NCBI GenBank assembly: GCA_001749745.1
Contig: JWTM01000263.1
Coordinates: 105,293-169,292 of the forward strand
Direction of reading: 5' to 3'
Length of the DNA: 64,000 nucleotides
Origin: Candidatus Marispirochaeta associata
GTDB taxonomy: Bacteria; Spirochaetota; Spirochaetia; JC444; Marispirochaetaceae
The stretch's first letter is position 1. Each line of letters starts with the position of its first letter. Shown piece after piece: positions 51,691 to 60,407 of this stretch. Under the pieces are notes generated by a model that made no database searches, was not told where the DNA came from, and saw only the letters and a program-made list of their open reading frames with translations. A program made the position numbers and the translations under genes.

Positions 51691-54600
51691 TTATACCTTG
51701 AAGTACTTCGCCTGGGGATGATGGACGATGAAGGCCGAGGTGGTCTGTTCGGGTATCATCTGCCCCTCCTCGCTTAAGCGGACGCCGATGCGCTCTGGTT
51801 TTAGAAAATCGAAGATAACCTGATTCCCGGCCATATCGGGACAGGCCGGATAGCCGAAGGAGTAGCGGGAGCCGCGGTAGCCTTGCACGACAAAATCATC
51901 GATTCCGGATCCGTCCTCTTCGGTGATGCCCAGCTCGATCCGTACCTCTCGGTGCCAGTATTCCGCCAAGGCTTCAGCAAGTTCCACCGATAATCCATGG
52001 AAGAGAAGATAGTCCTTGTAGGCGTCAGACTCATAGAGTTCCTGGGCTCTTCTGTGTGCCGATTCCCCTATAGTAACCACCTGCAGGGCGATAAGATCCC
52101 GCTCCGGAGCATCTTTGCCGCGGAAGTAGTCGGCCACGCATAATCCGGGAGCCTCCTGCTGACGGGGGAAGTGAAACCGGGCCCGCTCTTCGCCGTCGGG
52201 ACGGTCGAGAAGCACCACGTCGTCGCCTTCGCTGTAGCAGGGGTAATAGCCGTAGACGAGCTTGGGCTGGAAGATTCCGTCCTCCAGACAGCGCCGCTTC
52301 AGCTCGTTGAATTGGGGACGCACCTCGTTTTCCAGTAGATCCTCGTACTCGGACGCGCTCAGTCTGCCTCTTCGGTATCCCCAACGGCCGCGGAAAAGCA
52401 CCTGCTCGGTCAAGAGGGGATAGAGTTGCTCTACATCGATATCCTCCACCAGGGAGGAGCCGTAGAAGGGGGCTTTTGGTACGGCAATAGTGTGATCGAT
52501 ACTGACCGCCTCAGCGGGAGCCGACTGAGGCTTAAGGGGTTTCCTGACGGGCGCGGCCTTCGTCGCCTCGAGCACCCCGTCTTTGAGGTCGTTCATCGCC
52601 TGAAGACCCGCGAAGGCGTCGGGACAGTAGACCACCGGAGCCGACAGGGCCGGCACGCAGGTGTTGGCGACGTAATCCGGGGTCAGGGCCGCTCCCCCAA
52701 GGAAGACGGGAACCTTCAGACCGCGGCGTTCCATCTCATCCAGGTACTCCTTCATTATGGCGGTGGACTTGACCAGGAGGCCGCTCAAACCGACCGCCTG
52801 AGCGCCGGTCTCCTTGACCTTCTCGATGATGGTGTCGATCTCGCACTTGATGCCCAGATTGTGAACCACATAGCCGTTGTTAGAGAGAATGATGTCGACC
52901 AGATTCTTCCCGATGTCGTGAACATCGCCCCGCACGGTGGCCAACACCAGCTGCAGGGCCGCATCGCTCTCCTTTTTTTCCATGAAGGGTTCGAGATAGC
53001 CGACCGCTTTCTTCATTACCTCCGCCGACTGCAGCACAAAGGGGAGCTGCATCTTGCCGGAGCCGAATAGGTCGCCCACCTCCTTCATGGCCGGTATCAG
53101 CAGGGTATTAATAATCTCCGTCGGCGGATGCGAATCGAGCAGGGTATCCAGGATCTCCTCAATACCTGATTTACTGCCGCCTACGACGCGGCGCTGCAGT
53201 CGTTCCTCAGGCGTCCCCGCGTCGGCGTCGACCTCCTCCCTCGGCTTTCCCTCCTTGCCTTCGAAGAAGCGGATATAGCCGAAAAGGGGATCATCGCCTC
53301 GGTTGAAGATCAGGTTGAGGGCCATCTCTTTCTCATCATCCGGGATGGAGCTCAAGGGCATGATCTTCTTGACATTGACGATGGCTGCATCGAGTCCCGC
53401 CTTGATCGCCTCATCCAGGAAGAGGGAGTTGAGTACCTCACGAGAGTAGGGGGAGAGCCCGAAGGAGATATTGCTCACCCCTAAGACCGTTCGAGATCCG
53501 GGACAGGCCGCTTTAACGCGCTGTATCCCCTCAATGGTCTCCATGGCTGCGGTTTTAAGGGTCTCGTCGCCGCTTCCCAGGGTAAATGTCAGGGTATCGA
53601 AGAGAAGATCCGCCGGATCGAGGCCCTCCTCTTCCACGGCCAGGGTGTAAATTCGCCTGGCGATCGCCTCCTTTCGGGCGGCCTCTTTAGCCATACCCTC
53701 CTCGTCGATGGTTAAGGCGATAAGCGCCGAGCCGTAGCGTTTGGCCAGGCGGCAGATCCGCCGGGCGCGCTCCTCGCCGTCCTCGAGATTGATGGAGTTG
53801 ATTATCGACCTTCCGCCGATCATCTTCAGGGCCTCTTCGATAACCTCCGGAGAGGTCGAGTCGATGACCAGAGGCAGGTCGACCTGGGTAACGATACGGC
53901 TCAAGGCCTCCTTCATATCCCGGGTTTCGTCCCTTCCGGTGTAGGCGACGCAGAGATCGAGGGCGTGGGCGCCGGAACGCTCCTGTTCCTTGGCGACATC
54001 CAGGATTCCGTCCCAATCCTCCTTCAAGAGCTTGTTGCGAAAGAGTTTGGAGCCGTTAGTATTGGTTCGTTCCCCGATTAGGAATGGAGCGGGTACTTGG
54101 CTCAGCTCCTTTTCTGAAAAGACAGAACTGACCGCCTCCAGGGGTTCCGGATCTCTTGCCGCCCGAGTAAGATTGACGGTGGTCTCCGCCAGGGATTTGA
54201 TATACTCGGGCCCGGTTCCGCAGCAGCCGCCGACGATAGCCGCCCCGTCGACTTCAATCATTGCCTTCAAAGGCGCTACAAAATCGGCAGGTTGGAGGGT
54301 GTAGACGGTTTGTCCTTCCCGATTTTCCGGCATGCCGGCGTTGGGCATCACGAATACCGGTCCCTGAAAGCGTTTTGCAGCCTCCTTGACATAGGCATGC
54401 ATCCGTTCCGGACCGGTTGCGCAGTTAAGGCCGAGAAAGGCGATGGGGAAGGGGTTCAGGGCGGTGATTACCGCCCCGATGCTGGAGCCGATCAGCAAGG
54501 TGCCGGTGGTCTCCACAGTTACCGAGACGCCGATCGGCGTATCAGCCCCTAAATCGGTTCGCTCGTCGATGGCGGCGATAAGAGCGGCCTTGATCTGCAG

Positions 54601-55083
54601 CAGGTCCTGGCAGGTCTCGATAATAAGGAGGTCCGATCCGCCCTGGATCAGTCCCCGCGCCTGTAAACGGTAGGAGTCGTACAGTTCGTCGAAGCCGATC
54701 TGTCCCAGGCTCGGCAAGCGGGTTCCGGGACCCATGGAGCCGGCTACGAAGCGCGGCTTTTCGGCGCTGGAGTACTCGTCCGCCGCAGCCCTGGCGATCT
54801 CCGCCGCACGGCGGTTAATCTCTATAATTTTTTCCGATAGATCATATTCGGCTAGAACAATCAGATTGCCGCCGAAGGAGTTGGTCTCCACCACATCGGC
54901 TCCGGCCTCGAGATAGCGCCGGTGAATCTCGGCTATTTTTTCGGGGGCGGTGAGATTGAGAACCTCCGAACAACCCTCTCGGCCGTCCCATTCGGCGGCG
55001 TTGATCTCAAGTTCCTGTATCTGGGTACCCATGGCGCCGTCGAAGACGACTGCACCTGATTCTAATCGTTGAAGAAATGTCAT
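51691..55083 (-). CDS. metH: cobalamin-dependent methionine synthase
   Basis: 1130 residues, full length. Homocysteine domain (FDGAMGTQIQ, zinc Cys in GLNCATGP and GGCCGTGPEY), pterin domain (FLIGERTNTNGS), B12 domain (VRGDVHDIGKNLVDI with the cobalt-binding His) and AdoMet activation domain (GRWGYRRG, SRYSFGYPACPDM). It methylates homocysteine with methyltetrahydrofolate. The start at 55083 is chosen because the longer frame runs back into glnK. No cobalamin or SAM riboswitch was seen in the short upstream region, which also holds the glnK terminator. Confidence 0.95.
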   Translation of the reverse strand: MTFLQRLESGAVVFDGAMGTQIQELEINAAEWDGREGCSEVLNLTAPEKIAEIHRRYLEAGADVVETNSFGGNLIVLAEYDLSEKIIEINRRAAEIARAAADEYSSAEKPRFVAGSMGPGTRLPSLGQIGFDELYDSYRLQARGLIQGGSDLLIIETCQDLLQIKAALIAAIDERTDLGADTPIGVSVTVETTGTLLIGSSIGAVITALNPFPIAFLGLNCATGPERMHAYVKEAAKRFQGPVFVMPNAGMPENREGQTVYTLQPADFVAPLKAMIEVDGAAIVGGCCGTGPEYIKSLAETTVNLTRAARDPEPLEAVSSVFSEKELSQVPAPFLIGERTNTNGSKLFRNKLLKEDWDGILDVAKEQERSGAHALDLCVAYTGRDETRDMKEALSRIVTQVDLPLVIDSTSPEVIEEALKMIGGRSIINSINLEDGEERARRICRLAKRYGSALIALTIDEEGMAKEAARKEAIARRIYTLAVEEEGLDPADLLFDTLTFTLGSGDETLKTAAMETIEGIQRVKAACPGSRTVLGVSNISFGLSPYSREVLNSLFLDEAIKAGLDAAIVNVKKIMPLSSIPDDEKEMALNLIFNRGDDPLFGYIRFFEGKEGKPREEVDADAGTPEERLQRRVVGGSKSGIEEILDTLLDSHPPTEIINTLLIPAMKEVGDLFGSGKMQLPFVLQSAEVMKKAVGYLEPFMEKKESDAALQLVLATVRGDVHDIGKNLVDIILSNNGYVVHNLGIKCEIDTIIEKVKETGAQAVGLSGLLVKSTAIMKEYLDEMERRGLKVPVFLGGAALTPDYVANTCVPALSAPVVYCPDAFAGLQAMNDLKDGVLEATKAAPVRKPLKPQSAPAEAVSIDHTIAVPKAPFYGSSLVEDIDVEQLYPLLTEQVLFRGRWGYRRGRLSASEYEDLLENEVRPQFNELKRRCLEDGIFQPKLVYGYYPCYSEGDDVVLLDRPDGEERARFHFPRQQEAPGLCVADYFRGKDAPERDLIALQVVTIGESAHRRAQELYESDAYKDYLLFHGLSVELAEALAEYWHREVRIELGITEEDGSGIDDFVVQGYRGSRYSFGYPACPDMAGNQVIFDFLKPERIGVRLSEEGQMIPEQTTSAFIVHHPQAKYFKV

Positions 55084-55123
55084 GGTAAGTAACCTATCGA
55101 AAAGGAGGGAAATAAGGAAGAGC

Positions 55124-55157
55124 AAAAAAAAGGCGGACCGCTGAGAAGCGGTCCGCC
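55124..55157 (-). terminator. terminator of the amt-glnK operon
   Basis: On the minus strand GGCGGACCGCT/AGCGGTCCGCC (arms 55157-55147 and 55142-55132) with a 4-base loop is followed by eight T. It lies between glnK and metH, so metH needs its own promoter or read-through. Confidence 0.94.
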
Positions 55158-55162
55158 TGGAT

Positions 55163-55504
55163 CTAACCGACGGCTTCGGTACCCCGTTCACCGCTGCGGA
55201 TCCTGACGACCTCCTCCAGCGGGGTAATGAAGATCTTGCCGTCGCCGATATTACCGGACTTAGCGCCGGCGACAATCGCATCAACGGTCTTGTTGACGAA
55301 ATCGTCGTTAACGGCGATCTCGACTCTCACCTTCTTGAGAAGGTTTACCTCGATAGCCACGCCCCGGTAGGATTCGGTAAATCCCATCTGCTGGCCGCAG
55401 CCTAGGGCGTTGGTGACGGACATCTTGAAGACCTCCGCTTTGAATAGTTCCTGCTTCACGTCGTTCAGTTTATCAGGCTGAATGTAGGCTATAATAAGTT
55501 TCAT
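55163..55504 (-). CDS. glnK: nitrogen regulatory protein P-II (GlnK-like)
   Basis: 113-residue trimeric signal protein that would bind ATP/ADP and 2-oxoglutarate and gate the Amt channel. [18 protein letters not shown] and the C-terminal [22 protein letters not shown] are typical. The T-loop reads [12 protein letters not shown]: Tyr46 is kept, but position 51, the uridylylated Tyr of E. coli, is Ile and Glu50 is Ala. It therefore cannot be uridylylated at the usual site. Encoded 10 bp after amt. Confidence 0.93.
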   Translation of the reverse strand: MKLIIAYIQPDKLNDVKQELFKAEVFKMSVTNALGCGQQMGFTESYRGVAIEVNLLKKVRVEIAVNDDFVNKTVDAIVAGAKSGNIGDGKIFITPLEEVVRIRSGERGTEAVG

Positions 55505-55514
55505 CCCAACCTCC

Positions 55515-56870
55515 TTACATGTTCTGGAAAATCTGGAAGCCGCTGTACGACTCGGTTCCGTGCTCGCCGATATCGAGGCCCTGCAGCTCTTCCTTCTCGC
55601 TGACCCGGAGACCCATGGCGAACTTGATAAGGGTGAAAAGTACCAGGGCGCTTAGGAATGCCCAAGCAAAGACAGCCACAACACCAAGAGCCTGTACGCC
55701 CAGCAGACTGAAACCGCCGCCGTAGAAGAGGCCCAGGCCGACATCGGCGTTGGAGGAGAAGAGGCCCACCGCGAGGGTTCCCCAGGCGCCGCAGACGCCG
55801 TGAACCGAGATAGCACCTACCGGATCGTCGATGTGGAGTACCTTGTCGAAGAACTCGACGCTCAGTACTACCAGAATACCCGCTACCAGGCCGATGATAA
55901 CGGCTGCGCCGGGGGTGGTTACCCCACAGGGAGCGGTAATACCGACCAGGCCGGCCAGGGCTCCGTTCAAGGACATCGATGGATCAGCTTTGCCGAACCA
56001 GACCCAGGAGGTAACCATGGCGGCAATGGCTCCGGCGGCGGCCGCAAGGGTCGTGGTGATGGCGACGATCGCAATCGAGAGATCGGTACCGGAGAGGGTG
56101 GAGCCGGCGTTAAAACCATACCAGCCGAACCAGAGTATAAAGACGCCCAGGGCTGCCAGCGGCATGTTGTGACCCGGAATAGCGTTGACGCTTACCTTGC
56201 CGTTGGCTTTCACATACTTGCCGATACGGGGACCGATGGTAATTGCGCCGGCCAATGCAGCCCAGGCACCTACCGAGTGAACAACCGTCGAACCGGCGAA
56301 ATCGTGGAAACCCAGTTCGGATAGCCAGCCGCCGCCCCAGATCCAATGCCCGGAGATGGGGTAGATCAGACCGGAGATAAAGACCGAATAGACCAGGTAG
56401 GCGCTGAACTTGGTTCTTTCCGCCATTGCACCGGAGACGATTGTGGCTGCGGTGGCGGCGAACACGACCTGGAACATCCAGTCCCTGAAGATGGCCGACA
56501 TGTCGCTTACACCATAGGCTTCCATCGCTTCTGCGGTGTAGTTGAGAAAGAACCCGTTTCCGCCGATCAGGCCGCCCAGCGTAGGTGCGCCGTACATGAA
56601 GGCCCAACCGATTGCCCAGAAGATCACCGCTCCGGCGGAGAAATCCATCAGGTTCTTCATGAGGATGTTCGAGGCATTCTTCGCCCGGGTTAAGCCCGTT
56701 TCTACCATAGCGAAGCCGGCCTGCATAAAGAACACCAGCGCCGCGGCGAGGACCAGCCAGATCATGTCGAAGGCATCGCTGTAGAGCGCGAGGGTCTCCG
56801 CCACCTCATCGGCTACGAGACTGCTTGCTGCCGCAACGAGCAAAGCAGCGATTAGGAACACACGTTTCAT
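55515..56870 (-). CDS. amt: ammonium transporter
   Basis: 451-residue membrane channel. A signal-like first segment, then about eleven helices. [41 protein letters not shown] and [16 protein letters not shown] carry the conserved pore residues, including the twin-His helices. It imports ammonium and is blocked by the P-II protein encoded after it. SD GGAGGAG. A sigma-54 promoter is predicted upstream, which points to nitrogen-limited expression. Confidence 0.95.
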   Translation of the reverse strand: MKRVFLIAALLVAAASSLVADEVAETLALYSDAFDMIWLVLAAALVFFMQAGFAMVETGLTRAKNASNILMKNLMDFSAGAVIFWAIGWAFMYGAPTLGGLIGGNGFFLNYTAEAMEAYGVSDMSAIFRDWMFQVVFAATAATIVSGAMAERTKFSAYLVYSVFISGLIYPISGHWIWGGGWLSELGFHDFAGSTVVHSVGAWAALAGAITIGPRIGKYVKANGKVSVNAIPGHNMPLAALGVFILWFGWYGFNAGSTLSGTDLSIAIVAITTTLAAAAGAIAAMVTSWVWFGKADPSMSLNGALAGLVGITAPCGVTTPGAAVIIGLVAGILVVLSVEFFDKVLHIDDPVGAISVHGVCGAWGTLAVGLFSSNADVGLGLFYGGGFSLLGVQALGVVAVFAWAFLSALVLFTLIKFAMGLRVSEKEELQGLDIGEHGTESYSGFQIFQNM

Positions 56871-56913
56871 AGACTCCTCCTAAAGGATGTGTACATGTTG
56901 TTGTTATCCTTAT

Positions 56914-56929
56914 TGCAGGAGCCGTGCCA
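56914..56929 (-). promoter_or_regulatory. sigma-54 (RpoN) promoter of amt-glnK
   Basis: Minus-strand TGGCACGGCTCCTGCA matches TGGCACG-N4-TTGCA with one mismatch and the obligatory 10-nt spacing between the GG and GC. The predicted start near 56903 leaves a leader of about 33 nt with the SD. An NtrC-type activator is presumed to bind in the 170 bp upstream, but I found no obvious site. Confidence 0.75.
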
Positions 56930-57099
56930 AAAAGTGCCTTGTCCGCGGCTGGGGTTAGTTAACTACTGAGAGGTAAAGATTTTAATTAATTGATACAGTT
57001 AAGAAGCTTGTTGCCTTGTAGGATACTTATACGTATATACTCACGGTAAAACGTACTAAAATGTAGCCATTTATGTTGCTGCACACATAAATGTATCTT

Positions 57100-57978
57100 T
57101 TACTCCTTATTGTAGATCACCGATCCGGGGGCCACGGAGCGTACAATCCAGGTGTTGCCGCCGATAATCGATCCCTTGCCGATCACGGTCTTGCCGCCCA
57201 GGATGGTAGCATTGGAGTAAATGATCACATCATCCTGGATATCGGGATGGCGTTTGATGCCCCGCTTCGGGGTGCCGTCCCGGTCGAACGGCGATAAGGC
57301 GCCCAGGGTAACTCCCTGATAGATCTTTACATTGCGTCCGATGGTGCAGGTTTCGCCGATGACGACGCCCGTACCGTGGTCGATAAAGAATCCCGGTGCG
57401 ATGGATGCTCCCGGGTGGATATCGATGCCTGTCCGGGAATGGGCCCGCTCGCTCATAATGCGCGGTATGATCGGTACGTCCTGCCGGTATAGGCAGTGGG
57501 CGATGCGGTGGGTTGTAATGGCCTCGATGAAGGGATAACTCAAAACGATCTCGTCGTAGGATTTCGCCGCCGGGTCGGCATCGAAAGCGGTGGCGATGTC
57601 GGAGATCAATTGGGCCCGAATTTCGGGGATATCCCCAAAAAGGGTAGAGATAACCCCGGATACCCGCTCCTCCAGCTGCTCCTCACCCTCATGGTGGGCC
57701 ACAATATTCCCGATATGGCGCTTCAAGAGGGAGGCGGCTTCCAAGAGGGAGGTGTGAAGGAAGAAATGGAGGTCTTCGCCCTGATTGGGGCAGTGGAGAC
57801 CATACCGTCCCGGAAAGAGAACCGAGTGCAGGGTGTCCAGTATCCGAAAGATCTCGTTCCGGGCCGAACTGGAGATACTCTCGTCCCGTTCGATATGATA
57901 GCCGGAGCTTATGCTCTGTTCGAGTCGTGCGACTACGTCCGGTAAGCTGTTGTCGAGCCAGTTGCGCAGGATGTCCAT
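57100..57978 (-). CDS. cysE: serine O-acetyltransferase (EpsC type)
   Basis: 292-residue enzyme making O-acetylserine from serine and acetyl-CoA for cysteine synthesis. The C-terminal half is a left-handed beta-helix of hexapeptide repeats: TGIDIHPGASIAPGFFIDHG, then TGVVIGETCTIGRNVKIYQG, with the catalytic His in IDHG. The longer N-terminal helical domain marks the EpsC/plant-like form. The usual C-terminal inhibitory tail ends in Ile-Tyr-Asn-Lys-Glu. No SD; promoter ends 6 nt before the ATG. Confidence 0.9.
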   Translation of the reverse strand: MDILRNWLDNSLPDVVARLEQSISSGYHIERDESISSSARNEIFRILDTLHSVLFPGRYGLHCPNQGEDLHFFLHTSLLEAASLLKRHIGNIVAHHEGEEQLEERVSGVISTLFGDIPEIRAQLISDIATAFDADPAAKSYDEIVLSYPFIEAITTHRIAHCLYRQDVPIIPRIMSERAHSRTGIDIHPGASIAPGFFIDHGTGVVIGETCTIGRNVKIYQGVTLGALSPFDRDGTPKRGIKRHPDIQDDVIIYSNATILGGKTVIGKGSIIGGNTWIVRSVAPGSVIYNKE

Positions 57979-57984
57979 AGCATC

Positions 57985-58013
57985 AATCTCGGTCCTATTG
58001 CCCCTTCTGTCAA
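57985..58013 (-). promoter_or_regulatory. promoter of cysE, predicted leaderless
   Basis: Minus-strand consensus -35 TTGACA (58013-58008), 17-bp spacer, weak -10 GAGATT (57990-57985), then 6 nt to the ATG. No SD between. Confidence 0.5.
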
Positions 58014-58018
58014 GGCCG

Positions 58019-59212
58019 TCAGGAGGCTTCCCGACGTTCCGCTGCTTTTCGCCGGATTAGATCGGTGTAGAGTTCCATCAGGATTTCGGTCATCCGGCGG
58101 CTGCTCCACTGTTTCGAATAGGCCCGGGCTTCATTGGACTTTTTCTGCCATAGCTCGGGGTTCTCCAAGAGCTCCTCCACTCGAGAGGTAAAAACGGATA
58201 AATCCTCGGGAACCATAAAGCCGCCGTTATCCCCGTTCATCACGATCCTGGTCCCCATCTCGCCTATGGCGACCACCGGAGTGCCGGTCATCATCGATTC
58301 GATTGTCACCAGGCCTTGAGTCTCGGTCTTCGAGGCGAACACAAAGACGTCGGCCAAGGCGTAGAGTTCGGGTACCTTTTCTCGGGCTACGTAGCCGGTA
58401 AAGGCGATCTTCTCCTTCAGTCCTTTACGATGGGCCTGTTTCTTCAGCTCCGCCAGGTAGGGACCGCCGCCCGTAACTACCAACCGCGCTTCCGGGTGGG
58501 TCTTTTGGAGACGTTCGAAGTGGTCGAGGATAAAATCCATGTTCTTTTCCCGGGTAACCCGGCCGACATACAAGAGAATCGGTTTGTCCTTGAGAAAGGG
58601 GTATTCCTGGTAAAGGAAGGAGTTTCGCTTCGCCTCTTTTCTATCAATATGGATGAACTCATCCTCAACCACACCGGTGGGAAGCACCTTGATATCCGCA
58701 TCGACGCCGTAGGAGCGCAGTACTTCCCGCATGGGTTCGGTGGGGGTAATAATCTGGTCTACCATCTTGAGAACCGAACGCTGAATGCTTTTAGCGACCT
58801 GACGGCCGACCTTGTCGGGAAAGGGCATGTAGAGGTTGATATACTCCTCCCAGTAGGTATGAGAGGTAAATACGACCGGAATATTATGCTTATGGCCGTA
58901 CTTGATAACCATCAACGAGAGCTGGAACTCGGTGTTGCAATGGATAATGTCGGGGTTAATCTCTTTCAGTTTGCGGAAGATCTTCCATCGTTCCGCTTTC
59001 CAGACCAGTCTGTCTTCGGGGCTGAAGAGGAACTGGTATGAGCTGAAGCGGTGAATATGTTCATTCTCGGCACTCTCATCCTGGGGATATTTGGGCGCAA
59101 TTATATGCACCTCATGGCCGAGTTTTTCGAGTTCCGCCTTGAAGGCATCGATAGAGACAGTTGCGCCGTTACAACGGGGCCAGTAGGTATCGGTGGCAAA
59201 AACGATTTTCAT
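58019..59212 (-). CDS. glycosyltransferase family 4 protein
   Basis: 397-residue GT-B glycosyltransferase. FATDTYWPRCNGATVSIDAF at the N-terminus and the donor-binding YVGRVTREKNMDFIL and DVFVFASKTETQGLVTIESMMTGTPVVA (with the E-X7-E-like pair) resemble glycolipid synthases that add glucose or mannose to diacylglycerol. The ATG at 59212 is preferred, since GAGG lies just upstream. A membrane glycolipid role is inferred from family resemblance. Confidence 0.85.
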   Translation of the reverse strand: MKIVFATDTYWPRCNGATVSIDAFKAELEKLGHEVHIIAPKYPQDESAENEHIHRFSSYQFLFSPEDRLVWKAERWKIFRKLKEINPDIIHCNTEFQLSLMVIKYGHKHNIPVVFTSHTYWEEYINLYMPFPDKVGRQVAKSIQRSVLKMVDQIITPTEPMREVLRSYGVDADIKVLPTGVVEDEFIHIDRKEAKRNSFLYQEYPFLKDKPILLYVGRVTREKNMDFILDHFERLQKTHPEARLVVTGGGPYLAELKKQAHRKGLKEKIAFTGYVAREKVPELYALADVFVFASKTETQGLVTIESMMTGTPVVAIGEMGTRIVMNGDNGGFMVPEDLSVFTSRVEELLENPELWQKKSNEARAYSKQWSSRRMTEILMELYTDLIRRKAAERREAS

Positions 59213-59334
59213 ACACAACCTCGATCAATCAGTACTCATATACTGTTCTTGATCTGAACAGTCTACTCCGCTTCCGGCAAGGGGGCAAGACTCTATATGG
59301 GTTCAAACTATACAGGCGTATGCCTACTAACACA

Positions 59335-59354
59335 TTATTCACAGCCTATCCACA
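59335..59354 (+). other. pair of DnaA-box-like 9-mers
   Basis: TTATTCACA (59335-59343) and CTATCCACA (59346-59354) each differ by one base from the DnaA box TTATCCACA and lie 11 bp apart in the same direction. No dnaA, dnaN or AT-rich unwinding region is present, so this is not an origin by itself. Confidence 0.3.
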
Positions 59355-59363
59355 GGAGGGCCT

Positions 59364-59392
59364 TTGCAGAGTGGCGATGTGTGTGATAAGGT
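59364..59392 (+). promoter_or_regulatory. candidate promoter of the 43-aa membrane protein gene
   Basis: -35 TTGCAG (59364-59369), 17-bp spacer, -10 TAAGGT (59387-59392), leaving a leader of about 29 nt with SD AAGGAG. Confidence 0.5.
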
Positions 59393-59428
59393 ATAGCTAA
59401 AGTAGATAAAGACCAAGGAGAAATGTGA

Positions 59429-59560
59429 ATGGTAGAGGCTGCCGCATCTGTGGGTTACATGATCCTGTTTGCCTGTATAGTGGGATGTATCTTCCTTGGC
59501 CTCCTGCGTTGGAATCAGGAGGAAAAGATACCTCTTGAAGATCAAAAAGAGAGTGCATAA
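59429..59560 (+). CDS. small single-pass membrane protein (43 aa), unknown function
   Basis: SD AAGGAG (59415-59420) is 8 nt before the ATG, and a strong terminator follows the TAA directly. The product has a hydrophobic helix, VGYMILFACIVGCIFLGLL (about 8-26), then a charged tail RWNQEEKIPLEDQKESA. A start-stop pair ATG-TGA lies in frame immediately before the true ATG. Size and topology recall small accessory subunits of membrane enzymes, but I cannot name a family. Confidence 0.72.
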   Translation: MVEAAASVGYMILFACIVGCIFLGLLRWNQEEKIPLEDQKESA

Positions 59561-59587
59561 GCCGGTCGTACGACCGGCTTTTTTTTT
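59561..59587 (+). terminator. terminator of the small membrane protein gene
   Basis: GCCGGTCGTACGACCGGC, an 18-bp perfect palindrome (59561-59578), runs into nine T. It begins on the base after the stop codon. Confidence 0.95.
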
Positions 59588-59589
59588 GC

Positions 59590-60351
59590 CTATTTCCGTT
59601 TCTTTCTCGGCGTCCGGCGGAAGTAAATCTGCTTTCCCGGAGAGTTATTCAGTACCCGTTCGTCGATATCGAAGAGGTTAGTGGCGGTGATAAGATCGCT
59701 CAACTTCTTGAAACCGTAGTTACGGGGATCGAAGTCCGGAGATTTTTTGGCCAGGTTCTGGCCGATATTCCCCAGATAGGCCCAGCCGGAATCGTCGGCC
59801 GCAGCTTCCACCGCCGTCCGCAGCAGATGAACAAGCCGTGAGTCCTGGCGTAGTTCATTCGTCAGCATCCGTCGTTTTGCGCCGCTTTCGTCATCATCAT
59901 CGTCGTCAACCTCTTTCAGGATCTCGGTGTAGATGAACTTGTCCACCGCTGCGACGAACGGCTTGGGAGTCTTTTTCTCCCCGAAGCCGTAAACCGTCTT
60001 CCCCGCCTCCCTCAACCTGGCGCAGAGCTTGGTGTAGTCCGAGTCGGAGGAGACGATACAGAATCCGTCCAGTTCCCCGGTGTAGAGGAGGTCCATGGCA
60101 TCGATAATCATTGCAGAGTCGGTGGCATTCTTGCCGGTGGTATAGCTGAACTGCTGAATGGGCTGGATCGAGTGTTCCAAGAGAATTTCTTTCCAGCTTC
60201 TGAGTTTAGTGCTGGTCCAGTCGCCGTAGATCCGTTTGACGCTGGCGATGCCGTAGTTGGCAATTTCCGCTAAAAGGCCTTCTACGATTGTGGCCTGTGC
60301 GTTGTCTGCGTCGATGAGTACGGCGAGCTTAGAGAGTGGTGTTTCTTCCAT
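59590..60351 (-). CDS. NYN-domain (PIN-like nuclease) protein with OST-HTH/LOTUS domain
   Basis: 253 residues. The N-terminal NYN domain has the acidic metal-site residues: VLIDADNAQ (about 10-18), DSAMIIDAMDLLY and VSSDSDYTKLCARL. An acidic linker (EVDDDDDDES) leads to a C-terminal OST-HTH/LOTUS domain (LLRTAVEAAADDSGWAYLGN to FDIDERV), a probable RNA-binding module. Probably an RNA-processing or -sensing nuclease; target unknown. Promoter ends 6 nt before the ATG. Confidence 0.87.
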   Translation of the reverse strand: MEETPLSKLAVLIDADNAQATIVEGLLAEIANYGIASVKRIYGDWTSTKLRSWKEILLEHSIQPIQQFSYTTGKNATDSAMIIDAMDLLYTGELDGFCIVSSDSDYTKLCARLREAGKTVYGFGEKKTPKPFVAAVDKFIYTEILKEVDDDDDDESGAKRRMLTNELRQDSRLVHLLRTAVEAAADDSGWAYLGNIGQNLAKKSPDFDPRNYGFKKLSDLITATNLFDIDERVLNNSPGKQIYFRRTPRKKRK

Positions 60352-60357
60352 ACCCCC

Positions 60358-60386
60358 ATCCTACTCGTGATCGGTGAGAATAACAA
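60358..60386 (-). promoter_or_regulatory. promoter of the NYN gene, predicted leaderless
   Basis: Minus-strand -35 TTGTTA (60386-60381), 17-bp spacer, -10 TAGGAT (60363-60358), then GGGGGT and the ATG. The G-run could also act as a poor SD, but it would be too close. Confidence 0.5.
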
Positions 60387-60407
60387 GCTTGTGAAATAAA
60401 AGTGCCC

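Noticed and set aside
55084..55123. Cobalamin or SAM riboswitch before metH
   Set aside because: The gap is too short and is partly occupied by the glnK terminator; no riboswitch core was seen.
55084..55284. 67-residue N-terminal extension of MetH
   Set aside because: It runs back through the glnK terminator into glnK, and the family N-terminus starts at MTFLQRLESGAVVFDGAMG.
59335..59354. Replication origin
   Set aside because: Only two imperfect DnaA boxes, no dnaA/dnaN and no AT-rich tract of useful length.
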